Source of the DNA: DASWIG01 sp965371445
GTDB taxonomy: Bacteria > Acidobacteriota > Thermoanaerobaculia > Multivoradales > J023
Direction: 5' to 3'
NCBI GenBank assembly: GCA_965371445.1
Contig: CBDUYN010000129.1
Coordinates: 1-30,231 of the forward strand
DNA length: 30,231 bases
Shown here in pieces: positions 16,355 through 23,100 of the stretch (the stretch's first letter is position 1; the number at the start of each line of letters is the position of its first letter). Both the position numbers and the translations under genes were made by a program. Under the pieces are notes generated by a model that worked only from the letters and a program-made list of their open reading frames with translations, did no database searches and was not told where the DNA came from.

Positions 16355-18394
16355 ATGAGCAGGAAAAAGCTCTACACCCTGTGCGCGCTCGTCGCGCTCG
16401 CCACCACTCTTCTCACCGTCCCGGCGCTGGCCGCCGGTTCGCCGGCCGCCGGTTCGCCCGAGGTCTCGCGGGCGGTCCGTCACGACACGTCGCTGCCGTT
16501 GCGTCAGATGGCTCTGGAAATCGTCGCTGCGAAGGGCTCGCCGCCGCCACCGCGGGAAGTCCCGCTGCGCATACCGAACCGGCCCGACCGCGGCAACCCC
16601 GCGAACGCGCCGGACCCGCAGCGCCAGAGCGAAGCCCGTCCGATTCCTGAGGCGGCGCTGACGCCGGGTCCGATCATGAACTTCGACGGCCTCTCCGACG
16701 ACCAGGCTGCGGCGATCGGCTTGAGCCGCTACGTGCCGTCCGACGTCGAGGGCGACGTCGGTCCCAACTACTTCGTCCAGTGGACCAACGTCATCTTCGC
16801 GGTCTACGACAAGACGACCGGCTCGGCGGTCTTCGGTCCGGTGGCCGGCAACGCTGTCTTCTCCGGCTTCGGTGGCGACTGCGAGAGCACCAACGACGGC
16901 GACCCGATCGTGCTCTACGACCACGTCGCCGGCCGGTGGGTGATCACCCAGTTCGCCTACGACGCCGGCATCCAGTGCGTCGCCGTTTCGACGACCAGCG
17001 ATCCGACCGGCTCCTACCACCGCTACGCTTTCGTGGTGACGCCCGGCGGGGGGAACGACTACCCGAAGCTCGGCCTGTGGACCGACGGCGGCAGCCAGAG
17101 CGCCTACCACCTGTCGCTGCGCGACTTCATCGGCAACGACTTCGCCACCGCGGGCGTTGCGCTGGAGCGCGACGTGATGTTGAACGGCGGTGCCGCGCAG
17201 ACGATCAAGTTTTCGAACCCCTGCGACAACAACGACTGCGTCGACGGCGTGCAGCCGCCCCACCTCGAAGGACCGATCCCGTCGTCCGGGTCCCGGGCCT
17301 CCTACTTCGTCGCCTGGGACGACGACTACGAGGGACCCTTCACCGGTGCCGACGGCTACCGCAACTACGAGTTCTACGTCGACTGGGCGAACCCGGGGAG
17401 CTCGACGTGGACCGAGAAGGCGATGGCCACCAGCCCCGGCGGCTTCGACCGCGCGATGTGCGGCTTTTTTCAGCGTAACTGCATCCAGCAGCCGAAGGGC
17501 GGCGAGCGGCTCGATCCCTTCGACGAGGCGACCATGTACCGCGCCCAGTTCCGCAGCCACGGGTCGCACAACTCGGTGGTGATCAACCACACGGTCGACG
17601 CCACGGGAAGCGATCAGGCGGGCGTACGCTGGGCGGAGCTCCGGCAGACGACGCTGAACGGGGCGTGGACCGTCTACCAGGAGGGCACCTACGCGCCCGA
17701 CAGCGAGCACCGCTGGATGGGCTCGATCGCCATGGACCAAGCCGGGAACATCGCGCTCGGCTACAGCATCTCTTCGAGCGCCACGTTCCCGTCGGTGCGC
17801 TACACGACGCGCGAGGCGGCCGATCCCCTCGGCACGATGCCGGGCGGCGAGGTCGAATGCGTGGCCGGCACCGGTGCCCAGAGGGCCTCGTCGAACCGCT
17901 GGGGCGACTACTCGACGATGTCGGTCGACCCGACCGACGGCTGTACCTTCTGGTACACCCAGCAGTACTACGAGACCACCGGCAGCTTCGACTACAAGAC
18001 GCGCATCTGCTCGTTCAAGATGGCGAATTGCGGCGGCACGAACCCCTGCGGCAACGGCGTCTGCGATCCCGGTGAGGACTGCAACACCTGCGGCGCCGAC
18101 TGCATCAGCGGCGGGCTCCCGTCGTGCGGTGACGGGACGTGCAACACCTGGGCCGGCGAGGACTGCGTGAGCTGCCCCGCCGACTGTGCCGGCGTGCAGA
18201 ACGGCAAGCCGGCGAACCGCTACTGCTGCGGCGACGGCGACGGCACGAACCCGATCGACTGCACCGACTCGCGCTGCACCACGGGCGGTTTTGCCTGTGA
18301 GTCGACCGACCCCGGCGGCACCTTCTGCTGCGGCGACGGCGTCTGCGAGGGCGCCGAGGACGGCGCCAACTGCGCGGTCGACTGCAGCCCCTGA
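16355..18394 (+). CDS. Secreted propeller-like protein with Cys-rich C-terminal repeats
   Basis: 679 residues from ATG 16355, with AGGGGA about 9 bases upstream. A signal peptide (LYTLCALVALATTLLTVPAL, then AA) is followed by a low-complexity linker. Residues about 110-550 form a secreted domain with repeated motifs: DVEGDVGPNYFVQWTNVIFA, NDGDPIVLYDHVAGRWVITQ, DPTGSYHRYAF and MGSIAMDQAGNIALGYS. Similar unnamed propeller-like proteins are common in Acidobacteriota and Bacteroidota secretomes. From about residue 557 there are three Cys-rich units of the pattern CGxGxCxxxEDCxxCxxDC, likely disulfide-bonded surface repeats like those of myxobacterial and planctomycetal exported proteins. A possible promoter lies at 16155-16183 and a strong terminator at 18426-18454. 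Function unknown; an extracellular binding or adhesion role is only a guess. Confidence 0.8.
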   Translation: MSRKKLYTLCALVALATTLLTVPALAAGSPAAGSPEVSRAVRHDTSLPLRQMALEIVAAKGSPPPPREVPLRIPNRPDRGNPANAPDPQRQSEARPIPEAALTPGPIMNFDGLSDDQAAAIGLSRYVPSDVEGDVGPNYFVQWTNVIFAVYDKTTGSAVFGPVAGNAVFSGFGGDCESTNDGDPIVLYDHVAGRWVITQFAYDAGIQCVAVSTTSDPTGSYHRYAFVVTPGGGNDYPKLGLWTDGGSQSAYHLSLRDFIGNDFATAGVALERDVMLNGGAAQTIKFSNPCDNNDCVDGVQPPHLEGPIPSSGSRASYFVAWDDDYEGPFTGADGYRNYEFYVDWANPGSSTWTEKAMATSPGGFDRAMCGFFQRNCIQQPKGGERLDPFDEATMYRAQFRSHGSHNSVVINHTVDATGSDQAGVRWAELRQTTLNGAWTVYQEGTYAPDSEHRWMGSIAMDQAGNIALGYSISSSATFPSVRYTTREAADPLGTMPGGEVECVAGTGAQRASSNRWGDYSTMSVDPTDGCTFWYTQQYYETTGSFDYKTRICSFKMANCGGTNPCGNGVCDPGEDCNTCGADCISGGLPSCGDGTCNTWAGEDCVSCPADCAGVQNGKPANRYCCGDGDGTNPIDCTDSRCTTGGFACESTDPGGTFCCGDGVCEGAEDGANCAVDCSP

Positions 18395-18425
18395 TCCACG
18401 AATCGCCTTCACCTTCCTTGCCCTA

Positions 18426-18454
18426 GGGTCGGAGCGCAGCTCCGGCCCTTTTTT
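18426..18454 (+). terminator. Intrinsic terminator after the secreted propeller-like gene
   Basis: A 9-bp stem (GGGTCGGAG at 18426-18434 with CTCCGGCCC at 18440-18448, one G-T pair), a 5-base loop and a run of six T at 18449-18454, 31 bases after the stop codon. Textbook Rho-independent terminator. Confidence 0.88.
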
Positions 18455-18484
18455 CCGGCCCGATTCGTGACACGTCGAACGCCC

Positions 18485-18533
18485 GCCCGGGAATGAATCC
18501 CCGGGCTACAACGGTCGAAGACAGCTAAAGCTG
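18485..18533. repeat. Paired REP-type hairpins
   Basis: GCCCGGG at 18485-18491 pairs with CCCGGGC at 18500-18506 around an AT-rich loop. CAGCT at 18522-18526 pairs with AGCTG at 18529-18533. Neither is followed by a T-run. This resembles the dispersed hairpin repeats seen at 26413-26434 and 29943-30094 in style, with a different sequence. Confidence 0.5.
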
Positions 18534-18598
18534 CCTGAGAGGGACGGGTCGAGCCTCGGCAGGGTGCTCGTCGTCGCCCTCCTCGCCGGACGTGACGA

Positions 18599-18725
18599 CG
18601 ACCTCGCCGAGCTCCGTAAGCTGCTCGCCAAGCCCGTGCCGATCCTCGGCCTCCGCGCGCCGTCCGGAACCGGTAAGAGCTCTCTCCTCTACGGCGGTCT
18701 GGCCGCGACGCTGCGCGCCGGGGGC
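18599..18725 (+). pseudogene. STAND ATPase P-loop shard 2
   Basis: The plus strand encodes DLAELRKLLAKPVPILGLRA, then PSGTGKSSLLYGGLAATLRAG, the same Walker A block as 14659-14760. The two shards are visibly similar in DNA across about 90 bases. Nothing of the rest of a STAND protein follows. Confidence 0.7.
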
Positions 18726-18806
18726 GTTGCTGGCGGCTTCGGTGCAACGCCAGCCGGGTTTGGGCGAGCCGCCGTGCCGGTGGATCCTGGCCTACCGGCA
18801 GGAGTT

Positions 18807-19178
18807 TCACGGCGGACTTTGATGTTCCCCGGCCGGGAGCGGTCCGACGAGAGGACCATGACGTTCTCGGTTTTCAAGTCCCGGTGGACGATCCCCTTGG
18901 CGTGCGCGAACCGTCCGGCCGTGTCGACGCAGGTCGAAATAGATCCGAGCTGCCTTCGGCCAGGCATCCGCCGTGAGCTCGACATAGTCCTGGGTGTCAA
19001 GGTAGGAGCTTAGAAGGTCCCACTCTCTGTCGTCTCGGCATCCTTGAAGCATCTCCAGCTGATTGAAGCGAGTGAGGAAGTAGTCGCCGTCATCAAGGAT
19101 CCTGAGGAGCGATTCGCGCTTCCTGCCACTTGTGTCTCGAAAGAGGGAGATCCACACCGAGGTGTCAATCAGAAACAA
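18807..19178 (-). pseudogene. VapC-like PIN-domain toxin, 3'-truncated
   Basis: Starts at TTG 19178, with GGAAG upstream, inside the 3' end of vapB. The N-terminal part is a clear PIN domain: catalytic Asp5 in LIDTSVWISLF and Glu42 in NQLEMLQG. PIN homology ends at RRHGRTVR (about residue 91, near 18905), and the frame then continues through a kinase shard. The last two conserved acidic residues of PIN RNases, normally in the missing 35-45 residues, are absent. The toxin is therefore expected to be inactive. The open frame as listed runs to 18807, but the part after 18905 is not PIN. Confidence 0.75.
18829..18910 (-). pseudogene. Kinase catalytic-loop shard
   Basis: The minus strand encodes FAHAKGIVHRDLKTENVMVL, the HRD catalytic loop and the Asn metal ligand of a PknB-like kinase. 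Lys of the usual loop is present, and Thr replaces the common Pro in LKPEN. About 25-30 residues are clearly kinase. It begins at the break in the VapC gene, in a different frame. Confidence 0.75.
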
Positions 19179-19377
19179 AGCGAGTCTTCCGTAGGGCTTT
19201 GTGGTCGAAGCCTTCGTGGAACTGGATGCGGCCTGCGAGCTCCGTCAGATCCTTCTTCCGGCGCTTTCTGACCAGCTCCCGGAGCGCGAGGTCGACGAGC
19301 TCCTTCTCTGTCTGGGCTCCCGTCAGGTCGAAGGCCTCCTCGATCAGCTCGTCGTCCAGGACGATTTCTGTTCTCAT
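19165..19377 (-). CDS. VapB-type antitoxin
   Basis: 70 residues from ATG 19377, with GGAGG about 5 bases upstream. MRTEIVLDDELIEEAFDLTG is the N-terminal DNA-binding strand and helix of VapB-type (ribbon-helix-helix-like) antitoxins. EKELVDLALRELVRKRRKKD is the second helix, and the tail IQFHEGFDHKALRKTR would wrap the toxin. It overlaps the PIN toxin start by 14 bases, the usual VapBC arrangement. The antitoxin is complete although the toxin is truncated. It probably autoregulates the operon; no operator is obvious. Confidence 0.85.
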   Translation of the reverse strand: MRTEIVLDDELIEEAFDLTGAQTEKELVDLALRELVRKRRKKDLTELAGRIQFHEGFDHKALRKTRFVSD

Positions 19378-19439
19378 GGTTCCTCCGGGCCGTCTCTGCG
19401 GCCTATGTCGATTCCACCGAAGATGGTACCAGAGCCGGA

Positions 19440-19640
19440 AGGCTGACGCCAGCCGCGCGGCCCGCTCGTCCCGTCGCGTAGGAGGAAGCCTCCGGGGTCG
19501 GCGATCAAGGTCTCGGACTCCAGGGTGCGCCCCTGCATGTACTCGCGTCCTTCGGCGAGCGTCCAGCCGAGGAGGTTCATGCCGGTGTCGAGCACCAGAA
19601 GGCCAGCTCTTCCCAGAGCTGCCGGTGGGGTCCCTCTGGG
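19440..19640 (-). other. Unrecognised possible coding remnant upstream of vapB
   Basis: The minus strand contains a short stretch with protein-like composition, MLDTGMNLLGWTLAEGREYM and onward to LIADPGGFLLRDG, without a convincing start or a recognised domain. It could be another gene shard. The rest of the 385 bases between vapB and the next gene holds only the terminator at 19661-19688. Confidence 0.25.
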
Positions 19641-19660
19641 ACGTCATTGTAGCGCGTCGC

Positions 19661-19688
19661 GATCGGAGCTCGGCTCCGGTCCTTTTTT
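19661..19688 (+). terminator. Intrinsic terminator
   Basis: A 9-bp stem (GATCGGAGC at 19661-19669 with GCTCCGGTC at 19673-19681, one T-G pair), a 3-base loop, one C and six T at 19683-19688. It closely resembles the terminator at 18426-18454. No intact plus-strand gene ends just upstream, so it may be left over from a lost gene, or it may insulate the downstream transporter genes. Confidence 0.8.
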
Positions 19689-19762
19689 CCTGGGGTCCAG
19701 GCGAACATTTCCGCCGGTCCTCACGTAGTGTTCCTGGAGAGGAAAGAAAGCGAGGTTCTTGG

Positions 19763-20134
19763 ATGGAAACAACCTGGAAACCAACGGTTGCCGGGATCTT
19801 CAATATCGTCTCCGGGGTCTCCGGGCTCTTCGGAGGGTTCGTCCTGGCGCTTCTCGCCGTGGCCTCGGGGGTTTTCCTCGGCATCACGGCGGAAGAGCTG
19901 GCGGCCAAGGTCCCCTTCGCTCTCGGGACGGGGCTTTTCGTCACCCTGGCGCTCTTCGTCCTCGGGACGAGCGCGGTTGCCGTTTGGGGCGGAGTCCACG
20001 CCGTCCGCCGGCGGGGTTGGGGCTGGGCGCTCGCCGGCTCGATCGCGTCGCTCTTCGTCTTCTGGCCCCTCGGCGTGCTGGCGGTGGTCTTCACGGTGAT
20101 GGCCGAGAGAGAATTCCTGTCGGCCGCGGCCTGA
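19763..20134 (+). CDS. Small integral membrane protein
   Basis: 123 residues from ATG 19763, with a weak GAGG about 8 bases upstream. Three or four hydrophobic segments are visible: about 8-38 (GIFNIVSGVSGLFGGFVLAL and following), 50-78 (VPFALGTGLFVTLALFVLG and following) and 82-112 (GWALAGSIASLFVFWPLGVL and following). The pattern KPTVAGIFNIVSG resembles DUF4064-like small membrane proteins, which have no known function. It ends 22 bases before the RND-ABC gene and may be co-transcribed with it. Confidence 0.7.
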   Translation: METTWKPTVAGIFNIVSGVSGLFGGFVLALLAVASGVFLGITAEELAAKVPFALGTGLFVTLALFVLGTSAVAVWGGVHAVRRRGWGWALAGSIASLFVFWPLGVLAVVFTVMAEREFLSAAA

Positions 20135-20156
20135 GCCGCCGGCTACGGCACCCCGC

Positions 20157-23100
20157 GTGCTACGATCGCCCGTGTTTCGCTTGCTGAGCCTACCCATTCG
20201 CCGGCCCGTCGCCACCTCCATGTTCTTCCTGGGGTTGGTGATCCTGGGTCTCGTCGCGGCGTGGCGGATCCCGGTTGAGCTTTTCCCCAACCTGAGCGGC
20301 GAGGAGCTCAGCGTCAGCTTCTTCCGGCCCCGCTCCGAGCCCGAAATCCTGGAGCGCGAGATCCTCCTGCCGCTCGAAGCGCGGGTCTCGACCCTTCCCA
20401 AGGTCGCCGAGACCTGGGGCGAGGTCCGCGGCTCGGGCGGCAACCTGCGGATCCGCTTCGACAGCGGCACCGACATGAAGGTCCGGGAGCTGGAGCTCCA
20501 GCAGGTCGCCGCCGAGCTCGCCCGCAGCCAGCCGCGCGGCAGCTCGCTCAGCGTCAGCGCCCGCGACACGTCGTTGCTTTCGAGCTTCGTCATGATCCTC
20601 CAGGCCGTCGGCGGTACCGACCGCAACGCGCTTTTTGACTTCGTCGACGAGCACGTGGCCCCTCGCCTCGAAGCGGTCTCCGGCGTGAGCCGCGTGATGA
20701 CGATCGGCGGCGCCGGCCAGCAGGTCACGGTGTGGATCGACCCCGACCGCTGCGCCGCGGTCGCCACGACGCCCGAGGCGGCGATTGGCGCCCTCCGGCG
20801 CTCGGTCAGCCGCCTGCGCTTCCTCGGCGGCCTGGAGGACGCCGACCGACGTACCGCCGTCATCTTGGACGGACGTCCGCGCGGCCTCGTCTCCCTCGGC
20901 GAGATCCGTATCGACCCCGGCCGTCCGGTCCTGCTGCGCCACGTCGCGGAGATCGAGCGCGGCACCGGCCGCGAGCGCTTCCTCTTCCGGACCAATTCGA
21001 AGCCCTCCGTGGGCCTCGTCGTCTTCCAGGACCAGGGCACGAACCTCGTGCGCCTGGGCCGGACGCTGCGCTCGGTGCTGGAGGACCTGCGCGCAGAGAT
21101 GAATCCGGTCGGCGTCGACCTCCTGATCAGCTTCGACGGCGCGGAGCTCGTCGAAGAGCAGATCCGGCGCCTGGCGCTCCTCGGCTTTTCGGGTTTCGTC
21201 ATCGCGCTCCTCGTCCTGTATCTGTTCCTGCGCCAGTGGCGTGCGGTGACCGTGGTGGCGCTGGCAGTGCCGGTGAGCTTGCTGGTCGCCGTGGCGTTGC
21301 TGGAGATGGGCGGCCAGACGGTGAACCTCATCACCCTCTTCGGCCTCGCCGTGGGGATAGGCCTCCTGGTCGACAACAGCGTCGTCGTCTTCGAGGCGAC
21401 GCAGCGCAGCCTCGAACGCGGCCTCGCGCCCGACGACGCCGCGGCCGCGGGCGTACGACGAACCATCCGCGCCATCGTCGCCGCGTCGGTGACCACCGCC
21501 GTCGTCTTCCTGCCCCTCGTCCTGGCCGACTTCGAGGAAGCCCTGATCCGTTCCCTCGTCGAGATCGTCGCCCTGGCCATCCTCCTGCCGCTCGCCGGCT
21601 CGCTCCTGGTGGCGGTGGGGCTCGTACCGCTTCTCGCCCGCTGGCTCGCGGCACCGGCGGCGGTGCGCCGGCTCGCCGAGGCACGCCGTCGCCGAGCCGA
21701 GCTCGGCGGGCTCACTCCGCCGGACCGTGTCCGCGGGCTCTTTACGGGACTCGTGACCGCGGCCCTGCGCCGGCCCGCCGGCTGGATCGCGACCGTCGTC
21801 GCCGCGGTCGTCGTGACGGTGATCGTGGCGCTCCCCTGGGTGCTGGTCAAGAGCGCGTCGCAGGCGGCGACCGAAGCCGACCAGGTCCAGATGTCGATCC
21901 GCCTGCCGAGCTCCCGGTCGCTGCAGGCGGCGACCGAGGTCTTCGCCCACCTGGAGCAAGCCGTCCTCGCCCTCGAAGGTATCGAGCGTGTCGAGTCGAC
22001 GATCCAGGAGGGCACGGCCGACGCCGCCGGCGGTACCCTCACCGCCTTCCTGGTCGACCGCGACGAGCGCCCCGAGGACCTCTCGGCGGCTCGCGTCCGC
22101 CAGGTGGTGCGGACCAGCGCCCGGTCCCTCCAGAACGTCGAGGTCCTGCTACCGGGCGAGGCCGACGGCGGCGGCGGTGGCGGTGGCGGCGGCGACGGCG
22201 GTGTGTCCTCGCTCCTCGGCCAGGGCGCCTCGGAGGTCGTGATCTCAGGACCCGACAGCGTGCTCCTCGCCGAGCTCGGACGCGAGATCAGCGACCGGCT
22301 CGCCTCGATCCCCGAGGTGGCCTCGGCCTGGGTCTCCCAGAGCCGTGGCCAGGAGGAGCTGCACGTCGTCCCCGACGCGTCCGCCCTGGCAGGCTTCGGC
22401 CTCACCGCCGATCAGGTGCTGCCGATCCTCCAGCTCGTCGGCCGGGAGGGTCAGGAGATGCCGGTCGGTTTTACCCTCGCCGACAGCCGCGAGCTGCCGC
22501 TCATGGTGCGCCGGCCCCAGGAGAAGACCTCGCCCGCCGAGCTCGCCCGCCTCCGCCTGGCGACGCCCGCCGGAGTCCTGCCGCTCGCCGCCGTGGCCTC
22601 GGTCCGCACCATGCCCCCGGCCTCGGCCATCACCCACCACAACGGCCGGCGGGAGCTGTCGGTCTTCTACCGCCTCGACGAAGACATCGCCTCGACCGGG
22701 CCGGAGCGGCTCGCGCTCGAAGAGCAGATCGCCGCCGTGGTGCGCGATGTCCACCGGCCACGGGGCACGACCGTCGAGGCCGACCCGGGCGAGGAGTCGA
22801 TCTCCTGGTTCAAGCGCCTCCTGGTGCCGGCGATCCTGCTCCTCTTCCTGGTGCTGGCGACGACGTTCGAATCGCTCACCCTGCCGGTCCTGGTGCTCCT
22901 GGCCCTGCCGTTGACGATCCTCGGCTCGCTCTGGTCGCTGGTGCTCGCCGACATTCCGCTCGACCTCTTTGCCCTGGTCGGCGCCCTGGCGCTCCTCGGC
23001 CTGACGGTCAACCCGGCGATCCTGCTCGTCGACCGCATGCAGCAGCGGCTGCGGGTCACGGCGAGCGGCGCCGCGGGAGCCTACGGCGCCGGGGCGGCAG

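Noticed and set aside
16337..18412. Minus-strand open frame opposite the secreted propeller-like gene
   Set aside because: Val/Ala/Arg-rich with no recognisable fold, and the plus strand has a ribosome site, signal peptide and terminator.
19721..22405. Long minus-strand open frame opposite the RND part
   Set aside because: Its product is Arg/Ser/Thr-rich low-complexity sequence with no domain, as expected for a shadow of a GC-rich gene; the plus strand has a complete RND permease.
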